Notes: generated by a model from the sequence alone, not told the origin. 64,000 nucleotides of DNA from Asaia sp037151935 (GCF_051628905.1 NZ_CP157575.1:1674001-1738000); one strand, 5' to 3'. Positions 1 through 9,010 are shown, counted from the first letter of the stretch. Translations and numbers: made by a program.

Positions 1-955
1 CATCGAGAGTCATGAAATGGCGGGGCGCCAGGCCCGTCACCGCAGGCAGAGAAAGACGGGCTTCAATCGCGTGCGACACGATCCGCCGATATTTTCCCTT
101 CGCCAGACGCCTGATATCGTCCATGCGCTGGCCCGGCACCCTGAAAGTGTAGAGCGCAGCCCTGGTATCCGGCATAAGGCTCGCAAAATTCCGGCCGTCG
201 AAAAAAACCTCGCTTCGAGCCCTTTGCCGCGAATCCCATGACTGCACACCGACAACGACGTTTTGCGCGAGACCGAGATCGTGCCTGAAAGCCTGAACGC
301 TCACACCATCGGGCGAAAATAGTCGTATGCCGCCCTCACCCACAGCGTAAGGCGCGTGGATATGGATCGTTTTTCCAGCCGCATGACACTCGTATCCGTG
401 ATCGCGCGACAGGGAGAACGCTATATCGAATGCAGTTTGGTACCGATGCTGCGTAATGGCAGAGAGTCGCCTGTGTTCCAGTTGCCAGAACTGCCCGCAA
501 TATGCTGCAGCCTCAGTCTGAGCCGAACCGATATCCGTCTGAAAAGTCAGTCCTGCATGCTGAACCGCGTTCTGCACAAGTTCGAGCGCAGTCTGATTGC
601 TCCAGGATGCAGCAAGACGCGTATCGAGCAAAAAGGCCATATAATCACGGCACTCCAGCACGAAAAGCGACTTGCCGCTTCCCTTGCTGAGCGCATCGAG
701 CACACCATGAAAAACGGTCGTCCACTCATCGCCGCCCTGCGCGACCTGAAGCATCACATCCGGCCGGTCAAAGCCTGAGCGATTATCCACAAGGCTCCGC
801 AACACAGCCCTGTCCTCGGCAACGACTCTGATAAGGGCTGTGTCGCAGCGTTCATAGCGCGTGCATTCCAGGCGAAAGCCCCCCACATGCAGGCCTTCCT
901 GTACAGAACCATCGACCAGAAGCCGGGTTTTCCAGTTGCGCATCAGCTCTGTCAT
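1..955 (-). CDS. Prophage baseplate hub / late control gpD-like protein (partial)
   Basis: Open frame from an ATG at 955 to the left edge of the window, so the C-terminus is missing (about 318 codons visible). It starts inside the stop of the gpX-like gene (ATGA overlap), as expected for a tail operon. The segment reading TAFDIAFSLSRDHGYEC followed by an IHIH stretch resembles the first barrel domain of P2 gpD / T4 gp27-like hub proteins, which form the trimeric platform under the tail spike. Order after gpU- and gpX-like genes is the same as in P2-type tails. The family call rests on position and this motif, not on a search. Confidence 0.7.
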   Translation of the reverse strand, partial: MTELMRNWKTRLLVDGSVQEGLHVGGFRLECTRYERCDTALIRVVAEDRAVLRSLVDNRSGFDRPDVMLQVAQGGDEWTTVFHGVLDALSKGSGKSLFVLECRDYMAFLLDTRLAASWSNQTALELVQNAVQHAGLTFQTDIGSAQTEAAAYCGQFWQLEHRRLSAITQHRYQTAFDIAFSLSRDHGYECHAAGKTIHIHAPYAVGEGGIRLFSPDGVSVQAFRHDLGLAQNVVVGVQSWDSRQRARSEVFFDGRNFASLMPDTRAALYTFRVPGQRMDDIRRLAKGKYRRIVSHAIEARLSLPAVTGLAPRHFMTLD

Positions 956-1152
956 GAGGGCGGCAAGCCTTCGCCCCCATAGGCGAGGCACTCGTCAGGC
1001 AAAACGATCTGCACTGGCACGTCGAAGCCAGTAAGGTCGGGGTCGGATAACCCGTTTTTTTCCGCAATACGCCACCACTGCATGGCGTCGTTGAAATAGC
1101 GCATGGCGAGATGAAAGAGCGAAACGTCGTCTGACGTCACCTGTATCTTCAT
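952..1152 (-). CDS. Phage tail protein X-like (LysM-type)
   Basis: A 66-residue protein. The core LAMRYFNDAMQWWRIAEKNG followed by a PxQIVLP ending is the compact LysM-like fold of P2 gpX, which links the tail tube to the baseplate. I chose the ATG at 1152 because a GAGGGG Shine-Dalgarno lies 7 bases upstream; ATGs at 1158 and 1185 are poorly placed relative to it. The stop overlaps the start of the hub gene by four bases. Confidence 0.7.
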   Translation of the reverse strand: MKIQVTSDDVSLFHLAMRYFNDAMQWWRIAEKNGLSDPDLTGFDVPVQIVLPDECLAYGGEGLPPS

Positions 1153-1223
1153 TCTCATTCCCCTCGAAACAGGTCGGTCCAACATCGCGCCACGCTTGAA
1201 ACGGCACCTCAGGGCGCCTCACG

Positions 1224-2093
1224 TCACAAGCCCATCAGGCTCTGCGCGCGACTGACATAACTTCCGACATCGACACTCATGGTCGCTGCACCAGCGTTTT
1301 GCGAAACAAGAATCAGATCGTCGGCGTTCGAGACCTGTGCCTTATCGAGCGCCTGACCGGACTCGTTCCTGACTTGCAACAGACTGGTTCCCGCGAGGGA
1401 GAGGTTCGATCCGACCGCAGCGAGGGCTGTAGGTATACGAGTCACAGTCGTGGCACTCTGCCAGAGAGAACTCGCCTTTCCCAGCGCATCCTGCGCGCGG
1501 GCTACTGCGCCTCCCGCACCCAGAATTTGTGCTACCGGCATGAGCTGACTCACGACAGACGACATCATATTTGTGCCGATCCACCCTGAATCGGTCATCT
1601 GCCCGAGCACAGTCGAAAGAACGCTCAGGCCGGAAGCCATATCCAGACTGACTGTTTCCGACGACCCCAGCACCATCACAGGGGGGCTGACTTCCCGCTC
1701 CAGAACCAGACGATAGGGGCAGATCGTCCCGCGCGCCCGATAAGACCAGGAAAACTCGGCAATCCAGACCCGTGCTGACAGGTCGGCGACCGAAAAAGCC
1801 AGAACCTGAGCGGCTTCGCGCATCGCCTCCAGACGACGCGCCCTGCTCGTCGCCATCGGCCCGATGAAGCGCCCGGTCAAAATCAGACGTGCCGGGTCGT
1901 TTCCTACCGAATCGATCACACGTCCGCCTCCGAGAAGGCGGTGGATGATCAGGATCTGACGACCACCGATAATCAACTCGTCCGGCACTTCGGGCCCGCT
2001 CAAAACGAGACTTCCCAGAGTCACCGGGGCCGCCCGATCAAGTTGACCAATGGCGCCAAGCGCATTCTCGACCTGCAGAAGCGATATACCCAT
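1224..2093 (-). CDS. Phage tail protein, gpU/Dit-like
   Basis: 289 residues. The N-terminal half (about 20-130) has the beta-rich pattern GSLVLSGPEVPDELIIGG, then RRLEAMREAAQ and WIAEFSWSY. This is the layout of gpU-like or Dit-like tail proteins: substitution into a measured frame, a range of Leu/Met-rich helix, then a paired strand. The C-terminal half is Ala/Ser/Gly-rich and looks helical or low-complexity. The gene lies between the tape-measure slot and gpX, the normal position of gpU. Upstream GAGAAG gives a purine-rich ribosome site. Function as a tail-end or baseplate connector is inferred. Confidence 0.5.
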   Translation of the reverse strand: MGISLLQVENALGAIGQLDRAAPVTLGSLVLSGPEVPDELIIGGRQILIIHRLLGGGRVIDSVGNDPARLILTGRFIGPMATSRARRLEAMREAAQVLAFSVADLSARVWIAEFSWSYRARGTICPYRLVLEREVSPPVMVLGSSETVSLDMASGLSVLSTVLGQMTDSGWIGTNMMSSVVSQLMPVAQILGAGGAVARAQDALGKASSLWQSATTVTRIPTALAAVGSNLSLAGTSLLQVRNESGQALDKAQVSNADDLILVSQNAGAATMSVDVGSYVSRAQSLMGL

Positions 2094-2104
2094 TTTTTCT
2101 TCTC

Positions 2105-3157
2105 TTACATGAAGCCGAAACTCATATTCGGGTATTGGGGCACGGCAATCTCATCGACCATGGCGGTTCGTGTGCGCAGGCTGTTCATGCGAAAATTTTC
2201 GTCAGACAGGTCAGATACTTTCCCCTGCTCGCGGGGCATTCCCATGATGTCACCAAAATGCTCTGTCCGATCGACCGCATCGCGCTCCGCCTGCGTCGCC
2301 CCCAACTGTCTGGCGAGCGCATGGTCTCGCCGTATGGCCTCGAGAAAATCTGGAACGACCGAGATCACTCCATGCCGTCCGGCATCCTGCCGAAGGGAAC
2401 GCATACGCGCGACACGCCCCAGAATACTGGGCGGCTCAGCGACCATCCCGTCAGTCTGAGCAAAGCTGTTTTTTGGCTTTCGCTCATTGATGGGCGCTTG
2501 TCTCGTTGAAAAGAACCGATGGCCCGGTATCTCCGGTAGAGAGACGGAGCCCGGCTTACTGGAAAATACAGTCCTTTTCCGCTCCTCACCCCAGCCCTGC
2601 TGATGAGCACCTTGCAGCATGGGCAAGTCGGAATTTACCGCGCCTACCGGAAGCGCTTTGAGAAAATACTCTCCACGCGGCCCCTCGGCGACGGGCAGAA
2701 ACCGCTGTCGTGAAAAACCAGAAGCAGGACGCAGCGGGATGGTTGAGCTCAAACCTGCTCTTCGCAGTTTTCCATCGCGAACATCCGATGTTACCGGAGA
2801 AAGCGAGCGCGAAGTATGGTTTCCAAGCCCCCTTCCGCGCCCCACGAAAACCGATATTTGGGAGTTAGCTTTAACAGGCACGCCCGAGGCAGCACTGACC
2901 TCACGCCTCCCAAACGAGAACTGTCCGCGTTTCCCGGAATTGGAAAAGACAGGCCAGGATCCATCCAGGAGGCGTCTCCATACACGCTCGGTTTGCACAC
3001 TCGGCACCGCCGCACGAGCGCTCAGATTTTTTCTGGTGCGTGCCGGAGGAACGATCGAGCCAGAAGGCACATTCAACGGTAATTTGAGCGCAAAACGCGG
3101 CAAGAGAACGCGTATCCCCCGCAAGGATATCGATTTTCCAATCATAATTCTTTTCAT
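2105..3157 (-). CDS. Unrecognised prophage protein in the tape-measure position
   Basis: 350 residues, starting 7 bases after the stop of the frameshifted chaperone product and ending 11 bases before the gpU-like gene. This is where a tape measure gene is expected. It lacks the usual features: no long coiled coil, no hydrophobic segment, and about half or less of the usual size for a contractile tail. It is rich in Arg, Ser, Pro and Gly throughout residues 1-230. A short helical, charged stretch (DFLEAIRRDHALARQLGATQ) lies near residues 268-287. It could be a reduced tape measure, a remnant or a different tail protein. I do not recognise the family. Confidence 0.6.
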   Translation of the reverse strand: MKRIMIGKSISLRGIRVLLPRFALKLPLNVPSGSIVPPARTRKNLSARAAVPSVQTERVWRRLLDGSWPVFSNSGKRGQFSFGRREVSAASGVPVKANSQISVFVGRGRGLGNHTSRSLSPVTSDVRDGKLRRAGLSSTIPLRPASGFSRQRFLPVAEGPRGEYFLKALPVGAVNSDLPMLQGAHQQGWGEERKRTVFSSKPGSVSLPEIPGHRFFSTRQAPINERKPKNSFAQTDGMVAEPPSILGRVARMRSLRQDAGRHGVISVVPDFLEAIRRDHALARQLGATQAERDAVDRTEHFGDIMGMPREQGKVSDLSDENFRMNSLRTRTAMVDEIAVPQYPNMSFGFM

Positions 3158-3163
3158 CCGGGC

Positions 3164-3654
3164 CTATTCCTGCCGATAGCGGCATTGCTCCCAGTCGAAC
3201 GAAAAACCATCGTGCTCGGCCAGGATGACACAAGCCGCCATACGCCTTGCTCGCGACCAGTCCATGACAACAGACCAAGGCACCCCGTTTCGAAGAAGAT
3301 AAAGTGTTTCTCTGAAAACAGGGTGCCTGGTCAGTTTTTTGCCGTGTCCAGCGCCGCGCTCTCCTTGAGGTCGTCAGCGAAAAACAAAGGCTGAAGCACC
3401 ATGATACCGTCATTGCCGATGCGCCGGGCCAGATCGCGTATGTCGTCTTTCGTGACAGGCATCTGCACGGGAACGCCATTCACAGCTCTGACCGAACACA
3501 CCATCTGTGCATAAGAAAGCCAGGTCGACGCCGCAGCACCCGAAGCTGCAGTTCCGCCGGCCTCGATCAGATCGAGCATGTCCCCCGGGTCAAGTTCGCG
3601 GAGCGAGAGCGTGCGCCCCGGGGCAATTTCGAGTTCCTCAGGCAAATTCATCAT
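3164..3654 (-). CDS. Tail assembly chaperone, -1 frameshift fusion (gpGT / E+E' type)
   Basis: A -1 slip at AAAAAAC (3340-3334) bypasses the TGA at 3331 and adds about 55 residues, ending at TAG 3164. The extension reads through GVPWSVVMDWSRARRMA and HDGFSFDWEQCRYRQE, the Trp/Arg-rich layout typical of the T-domain that recruits tube subunits. The downstream gene starts 7 bases later, so no other gene explains this stretch. The frameshift is inferred from sequence signals and family precedent; the efficiency is unknown. Confidence 0.7.
3273..3340 (-). promoter_or_regulatory. -1 programmed frameshift signal: slippery heptamer plus hairpin
   Basis: The heptamer A AAA AAC occupies 3340-3334 in the correct phase. 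After a 6-base spacer a long stem follows: GGCACCC (3327-3321) pairs with GGGTGCC (3285-3279), extended outward by GACCA with TTGGTC (one bulged T) and inward by TGTTTT with GAAACG (two G-U pairs). Spacer length and stem strength fit a stimulatory hairpin. Confidence 0.7.
3331..3654 (-). CDS. Tail assembly chaperone, zero-frame product (gpE/gpG-like)
   Basis: 107 residues beginning MMNLPEELEIAPGRTLSLRE, an acidic small protein between tail tube and tape-measure slot. That is the place of lambda gpG or P2/Mu gpE type chaperones, which coat the tape measure before tube polymerisation. The ATG overlaps the tube stop (ATGATGA arrangement). The last sense codons are GCA AAA AAC before TGA, which form a canonical slippery heptamer (see 3334-3340), so this is the short partner of a frameshift pair. 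Confidence 0.75.
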   Translation of the reverse strand: MMNLPEELEIAPGRTLSLRELDPGDMLDLIEAGGTAASGAAASTWLSYAQMVCSVRAVNGVPVQMPVTKDDIRDLARRIGNDGIMVLQPLFFADDLKESAALDTAKN

Positions 3655-4076
3655 GAAATCTTGCTCCGCAACGAGGCATAGAACTGGACGTGCTGGTGAA
3701 TCATGCCCTCTGCCTGCCAGCGATCCGTCTTCAGCGAGAGCGATACCGCGCTATATTCCCAGGTCGTCGTCATGCCGTCGGGTTCGCGGATATACTGGTA
3801 CAATGTCCCGCTGCCGATACTCCCGGCATTCCAGAACGCCGCCTCGATTGCCGCCACCAGACTGTCAAGATTCGCATTGGCACGCGCGATGGTGAAAACG
3901 CCGCGCCACCCGCTGGGTGTGTTGAACTCGACCGGCAGACCGTTGAGTGGCGTCGCACGCTGGATAATCGTGTGCTGCTCGGACTGAAATCCGGTCACAT
4001 CGCGCAGGTCGATCCGCGATCCGTTCCAGAGCAGCGTTATCCGGCAGTCCCGACCGATACTGTAAGGATTCACCAT
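3651..4076 (-). CDS. Phage tail tube protein
   Basis: 141 residues, following the sheath gene by 3 bases and overlapping the chaperone start. Start ATGGTGAATCC has GGGAG upstream. The protein is beta-rich with no membrane segment (VNPYSIGRDCRITLLWNGSR at the N-terminus, then alternating hydrophobic strands). Size and position directly after the sheath are those of the FII/XkdM-like inner tube protein of contractile tails. The call rests mostly on gene order. Confidence 0.65.
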   Translation of the reverse strand: MVNPYSIGRDCRITLLWNGSRIDLRDVTGFQSEQHTIIQRATPLNGLPVEFNTPSGWRGVFTIARANANLDSLVAAIEAAFWNAGSIGSGTLYQYIREPDGMTTTWEYSAVSLSLKTDRWQAEGMIHQHVQFYASLRSKIS

Positions 4077-4079
4077 AAA

Positions 4080-5570
4080 TCAGACACTCCCGCTGGCAGT
4101 GCTGACGCTTACAGAGGCGCCCCCCTGCAAATTGATGATGAATTTCTCATTGATCCCCTGATACTGCACCTGCACGTCAGCCTGCACATACCCCGTCGCT
4201 ACACGCTCGCTCGGATTATTGCTGCTGTCGCACAGAACAGCATAAGGCAGGCGGCCACCGGTCACGCCGAGAACGCCCTGAGACAACAGGCTTGAGAGAA
4301 AGCCCAGTATCGAGGCCCGGATATTGCCGAAAAGACTGTCATTAATCACGCTGCCGACATACTGGCCCATCGTGCCCTCAAGAGACCGCGCGAGATAATT
4401 GGTCAGACGCGTATAGGCATCGCTCTGCACCGTCGCATTCTGCGAGGTATTATGCCCGGCACGGATCGCCCAGTACTGCCCCCCCGGCGAGGGATTACAG
4501 ATCACATCAATGCCATTTTCGATCAAGGCTCCAAGTTCGGCCATGGAATAGCCGAAGCGGGTGGCTTCGAGACCGTTCTTCTGGCTTCCGACGATACCCG
4601 TCAGAGGCTTGTTCAGTCCTGATTGCTCAGGTGAAAGCGCAGCCAACTTTCCGGCGGCAAAAAGCGCGGGGCTGACCAGTTGCAAGCCAAGCGTATCATC
4701 ATTCCACCATAGCCAGTCGCCATGCATGTATTTCAGCGCATGCGACCACAGGCCCAAAGCCGTCTTGCTCTGTATGGCCTGAGCCAGCGTTTCGCCTTTC
4801 GGCCCGGCCGCGATCATGTAGATGCCTTCGTCGCGGCCGAAAGCCAGCATCGGCACCATCGTCGCCGTGTCTCCTACGCCTGCGAGCGTTGCCACACTGC
4901 AACCCTGGCTGGTCAGGGCATAAAGTCCGGTCCGGGCTTCTGCGATGCCTATGAAACGCCCCGGCGAAGGCTCTCCTCCATCGCCCCCCCCGGCGAGACG
5001 GACGGACCCAGTTTCCGTAATGGCGGCATCGCCCGCAATCTCGAGCAGAACAAGTGCCTGGGTATCCGCTGACAGAGCCTGGGCGAGCGCTGTCCAGTCC
5101 GCTCCGGTATAGGCCGTAGCGCCCAGCTCTTCGTGAGAAACACTCAGAACGAACTGCCCATCACGGTAATTCTGGCGCGTCACGCTCACGACGATGGCAT
5201 TGCCGGCACTACCAGTATAGCGCGCCCTTATCTGGGCGGATCCAAGACTGGCCTGCGCCGCCTTGTCCGCTCCATCGGTCACCCTCACCAGACAGAGCTG
5301 GCTCGCCCCCTGATGCACCGCGACATCGACCGCCACATTGAGATTGGACGCCCAGCCGCGCTTGCCGGCAAAAACCTCCCGACACTGCCCGACACTGCCG
5401 ACAAGGCTCGGCACATCGACTGGCCCCCATGAGGCCGTACCGATTACTCCAAGCAGACTGGAGGAAACGCCTGATATCAGCAGAGTCTCGGGCTGGGCGA
5501 TCTGGATATACAGATCGGGCACCGGCAAAGCGGCCGTATTCAGGGCGCCACTCTGTATGAGTTGTGGCAT
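4080..5570 (-). CDS. Contractile tail sheath protein
   Basis: 496 residues. The N-terminus PDLYIQIAQPETLLISGVSS with the following GVIGTASWGPVDVP is the characteristic sheath opening. The C-terminal half contains the conserved region GNIRASILGFLSSLLSQGVL and ends in a strand domain VQYQGINEKFIINL, which hooks onto neighbouring subunits. The size is typical of FI/XkdK-type sheaths. It forms the outer, contracting layer of the tail and identifies this prophage as myovirus-like. The start has AAGGAT upstream. Confidence 0.85.
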   Translation of the reverse strand: MPQLIQSGALNTAALPVPDLYIQIAQPETLLISGVSSSLLGVIGTASWGPVDVPSLVGSVGQCREVFAGKRGWASNLNVAVDVAVHQGASQLCLVRVTDGADKAAQASLGSAQIRARYTGSAGNAIVVSVTRQNYRDGQFVLSVSHEELGATAYTGADWTALAQALSADTQALVLLEIAGDAAITETGSVRLAGGGDGGEPSPGRFIGIAEARTGLYALTSQGCSVATLAGVGDTATMVPMLAFGRDEGIYMIAAGPKGETLAQAIQSKTALGLWSHALKYMHGDWLWWNDDTLGLQLVSPALFAAGKLAALSPEQSGLNKPLTGIVGSQKNGLEATRFGYSMAELGALIENGIDVICNPSPGGQYWAIRAGHNTSQNATVQSDAYTRLTNYLARSLEGTMGQYVGSVINDSLFGNIRASILGFLSSLLSQGVLGVTGGRLPYAVLCDSSNNPSERVATGYVQADVQVQYQGINEKFIINLQGGASVSVSTASGSV

Positions 5571-5597
5571 GGATGATCCTTCTTTTCTGGAAGTGAC

Positions 5598-6575
5598 CTA
5601 AACAGATTGAGGCATTAGCCGGATTGTCCCATCGCAATCCGTGTCCCACATGCGATAGGCGGGTGGCATTTCCTGCGCTGCAGCCAGAGCGTCGAGCGCC
5701 TCTACCGGTATCCCGGCACGCAGTTGATCGGGCGCGGTGTCGAAAGGAAAAGAGGCGCCATTCAGATGAATCCAGCCCCCACCGGCCACCATCTGAGGCG
5801 ACCAGACGGAATCATATCTGTCGAAAATAACCCGCACGCGAACATCACGGCGAAACAGAGACTGAGTCTGCATCGCATCCTGATCGTCTTCACCTTCGAA
5901 AAAGACCTGCGCCTGTCGTCCATCTGGCAGAGCAAGCCAGTCACGCGGCAAAAGACGCGACACCAGCAAATCGCCAAGCATCAGTCGCATTTCGCACGCA
6001 GTAGTCCAGAGAGAGACCCTGAAAATCTGGCTTTGCCGTCTGACCAGACAGCTGGAACGACCATAGCCTCCAACGACAGCGCTCAGACTTCCACCGGAGA
6101 CGTTAAGCCTGTCTTCAGTGACTACGGCACCTTCGAGTTGCGAGGCCAGGCTCTGCGCCACCTGCCCGCCTGTCTCCTGCGAGTCCGCAACGTGCCTCGC
6201 CACATGGCGCTCGCCATGCGGCGTCGTCCAGATCAAGGCGACAATACCGGGGGCAGCCCTGCGCGAGGGCAGCTTGCACTGCGCTGTTCTGTCCCTGATC
6301 TCGACTGACAGAGTAGGAGGAATACGCAGGGTCTCCACCCACTCCTGCCCCAGAGGGGTCGAAAGCGCCTCATACCCCCCCGGCAACGCCGCGACCGTCA
6401 CATAGCTCACCGCTTCACGCAGAGAGGGCGAGGCGAACAGATCGGAAGGCATAAGTGGACCGGCCCGAAAGATCACTTTCTGTGAGCACCGGAACAGCGA
6501 CGGTGCTGCGACATCGGCAAAACGGCTGGCACAGCAGAGGGCCAGCCCACGCGCCACATGAGAAAGATCCGTCAT
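5598..6575 (-). CDS. Uncharacterised prophage structural protein
   Basis: 325 residues between the head-tail joining gene and the sheath gene, spaced by 2 and 27 bases. It has no recognisable catalytic motif. Features seen: a hydrophobic alternating N-terminus, a Cys-containing region (RGLALCCASRF), an acidic patch FEGEDDQDAMQTQ near residue 230 and a Trp-bearing C-terminus. Position suggests a tail terminator or head-tail connector that caps the tube before joining to the head. That is inference from order only. Confidence 0.6.
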   Translation of the reverse strand: MTDLSHVARGLALCCASRFADVAAPSLFRCSQKVIFRAGPLMPSDLFASPSLREAVSYVTVAALPGGYEALSTPLGQEWVETLRIPPTLSVEIRDRTAQCKLPSRRAAPGIVALIWTTPHGERHVARHVADSQETGGQVAQSLASQLEGAVVTEDRLNVSGGSLSAVVGGYGRSSCLVRRQSQIFRVSLWTTACEMRLMLGDLLVSRLLPRDWLALPDGRQAQVFFEGEDDQDAMQTQSLFRRDVRVRVIFDRYDSVWSPQMVAGGGWIHLNGASFPFDTAPDQLRAGIPVEALDALAAAQEMPPAYRMWDTDCDGTIRLMPQSV

Positions 6576-6577
6576 AA

Positions 6578-7168
6578 TCAGACCTGCTGCAATGACAGGA
6601 TGGCACGGGTTCCATTCTGCGACAGCTCGACCGAATCAACAGTATAACGCATGCCCAACTCGTCGATGATCTGCATATAGGGCACCAGACAAAAATCAGG
6701 CAGAGCAGGCAGGGAGAGCATATAACTCCCCGCGCGCATCGCGCCCGGCATGCCACTGTGACTGCCCTCTCCCTTCCCCGTCAGCACCACACTCGCAGGA
6801 CATTGATCGACATGAAGCTGCGTCACACCACGCATTCCGAAAATCGAAATGCGTCTGTTGCAGGCGACACAAAGCGGCGGGCGGAAAGCCTCTATTTCGG
6901 TAACGAAATAGAGGCACTCTCCCTGCCGCAGAATATCCCCGATGCGCAGCGACGGGGCGTCGCTCAACACATAAACCATCGGCCGCGCCCACATACGGGG
7001 CTTACGCATCTGGAAACCTGCATCGGCATCGAAACAGAGAAAAGGACTGCCCATAAGGGCTGCCAGAGGCTTCAAAGGGTCGAGAATACGATAATGTCGG
7101 CCGATCATCCCAAGGCGGCGTGCCGCTCTGGCAAAGCCCGCCTCCACACGCTCCTGCATGGCACGCAT
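6578..7168 (-). CDS. Uncharacterised prophage head-tail joining protein
   Basis: 196 residues, ATG at 7168 with GGGAGAGC upstream. It ends 2 bases before the next start. The N-terminal 35 residues are helical and basic (VEAGFARAARRLGMIG); the rest is beta-rich with the stretch LRQGECLYFVTEIE, then CVACNRR. Such proteins lie after capsid and adaptor genes in many alphaproteobacterial prophages and are usually called head-tail joining or minor structural proteins. No specific family is recognised. Confidence 0.6.
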   Translation of the reverse strand: MRAMQERVEAGFARAARRLGMIGRHYRILDPLKPLAALMGSPFLCFDADAGFQMRKPRMWARPMVYVLSDAPSLRIGDILRQGECLYFVTEIEAFRPPLCVACNRRISIFGMRGVTQLHVDQCPASVVLTGKGEGSHSGMPGAMRAGSYMLSLPALPDFCLVPYMQIIDELGMRYTVDSVELSQNGTRAILSLQQV

Positions 7169-7190
7169 CGCCTGCTCTCCCGCTCTTCAT

Positions 7191-7622
7191 TCAAATGACG
7201 ATAGAGGCGCAATCCTGCAGATCCGGCCCGGGCAAGACGCCCAGAAAGCCGCACACGCGACGACGCCACCAGTCGAAAAGACGCACGCGCTCGGACAGCT
7301 CACGCGTATTACGTGTCCAGACAGAGACAGCCTCGGTATCCAGGTTTTCCGAGGCGGACAGAACAGCGCGCTCCATCTGGAGCAGGGTCGCGAGAAAATA
7401 ACGCAGCCTTTTCCGCTCAGGCCCGGCAAGCGTATTCAAGCGCCATTCGAGTGTTCCCGCATCTTGGAAAAACCGCCACGAACTCTCACCACTTGCCACG
7501 TCGCCAAGGGCCGCATAGCCGCAAAAACGCCTGATCTCGGTTTTTTCGTCCTCTGTCAGCGCCCCACCCGTCATGCCCCCGTCAGAGACCTGGCCACAAA
7601 AAGCAGAATCGACTTCGTTCAC
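7191..7622 (-). CDS. Phage head completion / adaptor-like protein
   Basis: 143 residues from a GTG at 7622 that overlaps the capsid stop (GTGA). An internal ATG at 7574 (126 residues) begins closer to the conserved part and is a possible true start. The core LTEDEKTEIRRFCGYAALG, then a Trp/Arg block LFDWWRRRVCGFLGVLPGP, is a pattern I associate with small conserved proteins next to capsid genes of alphaproteobacterial prophages. A role in head completion is inferred from position. Confidence 0.65.
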   Translation of the reverse strand: MNEVDSAFCGQVSDGGMTGGALTEDEKTEIRRFCGYAALGDVASGESSWRFFQDAGTLEWRLNTLAGPERKRLRYFLATLLQMERAVLSASENLDTEAVSVWTRNTRELSERVRLFDWWRRRVCGFLGVLPGPDLQDCASIVI

Positions 7623-8986
7623 AGACCGAAACCGGCTGCATCCGTCCCGAGGCTTTCGACCACAACGCCCCGCTTAAGATAGGCGTTGGTCGCCGTCGGA
7701 ATAATCGACACATCGGCCGTCACATCCGTTGGCAAGGCAAACCCGCCAATCCAGTACCATGACTGCGCAATGATCTGCTTCAACCGGTCGAGGGGCTCAC
7801 GCGTGACCATGGCCACGCCATCGACCATTTCGATCAGAGCCCTTTCGGCATCGGGGATATCCGTGTGACCGACACAGGCGCAGTCTCCCTCGACCAGTGC
7901 CCCCTGTCCCAGAAGCAGCGCACGATGGATCGGACCACCGCCGAGCGAGGCCTGCTGAGGGGCTTCCGTCGTCGGCACGAACCGTACGCCAAGCAGCTCG
8001 ATGATCTGACCCGAGCGATATTCCTCCGAGCCATAGGCACCGCGATAGAGATATTTGAAATCTGCATCGCGAAACAGGGACAGAAGCTGGAGGTCATCGA
8101 GATAGCAGTTATATGCGCCATTGATCATCGGCACATTATTGCGACGTAACGACGCCACACCCGCCAAAATATGCTGAATGCCGAGCGTGTCGCCATCCGC
8201 GATGCGCAGATCAGCCGTGCTCCGCTTACCATTGGGGCGCAAAACAAGTGGTGCCGTCGAGGCGACAACCGCATTACCCGTCGTCGCATCCGCGACAGAA
8301 ACACCAGTAGAAAGCTGCAACTGTCCCGAAACACCCCCAGGCGCGGTCGAGACATTGCTTTGATCGGCTGTCGCCGCAAGAAGCGTATAGACCCCACTTC
8401 CGATCGTCACGGTCATACCCGAACTGGCATTGACCGGTCTTACGAGACCCGAAGCGATCACGAACTGGAAACCACGAATATCGTCGACGGCGATCGCACT
8501 GGTCTTCGACGTCGCCGTTGCCGTCACACGGGTATTGCCGCCCAGATAACCGCCGACACCACCAGGAACACCGCCAAACAACGCGTTACGCGCCAGCCGG
8601 TCGAGAGACTGCATGGCCTGCATGCCATTGGTCTGCGCATTCGCCAGAAACTGGGAGGCGATACCCACACCGGTGGTGACCATATTGAGATCGATCGTAT
8701 CGCCATACTGGTTGATGCTGAGCGTGTATTGCTCGACCGACCAGCCGCTCGGCGACAGGCCATTATCGAAATTCGTGTTGCCCGAAGGCAGAAGCGGCTC
8801 GGTAACGGGCGCCTTGAGACTCTTGCGTGTCTTGGTCAGCGTTTCACCGATCGCATTGGGAAAAACCTCGCGATCGGCAACGGCGCGAAAACCGAGGCGC
8901 GCATTCAGCCCAGTTTCAAATTCACGCGCCAGAAACCCCTGCTGAATGGCCGCGCGCAATTGCTCGGGAAAATTCTCGATACCCAT
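7619..8986 (-). CDS. Phage major capsid protein
   Basis: 455 residues, ATG at 8986 preceded by AGGGGTGG. The N-terminus (ENFPEQLRAAIQQGFLAREF) is helical and the middle is long, Gly/Ala/Thr-rich and beta-rich (residues about 120-260). It ends in helical-strand segments (RALIEMVDGVAMVTREPLDR) consistent with an HK97-type coat. Its place between the scaffold-like gene and adaptor genes and its size support the call. No separate prohead protease is visible. Confidence 0.75.
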   Translation of the reverse strand: MGIENFPEQLRAAIQQGFLAREFETGLNARLGFRAVADREVFPNAIGETLTKTRKSLKAPVTEPLLPSGNTNFDNGLSPSGWSVEQYTLSINQYGDTIDLNMVTTGVGIASQFLANAQTNGMQAMQSLDRLARNALFGGVPGGVGGYLGGNTRVTATATSKTSAIAVDDIRGFQFVIASGLVRPVNASSGMTVTIGSGVYTLLAATADQSNVSTAPGGVSGQLQLSTGVSVADATTGNAVVASTAPLVLRPNGKRSTADLRIADGDTLGIQHILAGVASLRRNNVPMINGAYNCYLDDLQLLSLFRDADFKYLYRGAYGSEEYRSGQIIELLGVRFVPTTEAPQQASLGGGPIHRALLLGQGALVEGDCACVGHTDIPDAERALIEMVDGVAMVTREPLDRLKQIIAQSWYWIGGFALPTDVTADVSIIPTATNAYLKRGVVVESLGTDAAGFGL

Positions 8987-9010
8987 TCTTCCACCCCTGA
9001 CCCATAATTC

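Noticed and set aside
2901..3479. 192-codon minus-strand frame overlapping the chaperone and the next gene
   Set aside because: Only its middle part (3164-3333) is used, as the -1 frame of the chaperone. As an independent gene it has no ribosome site and overlaps two better genes.
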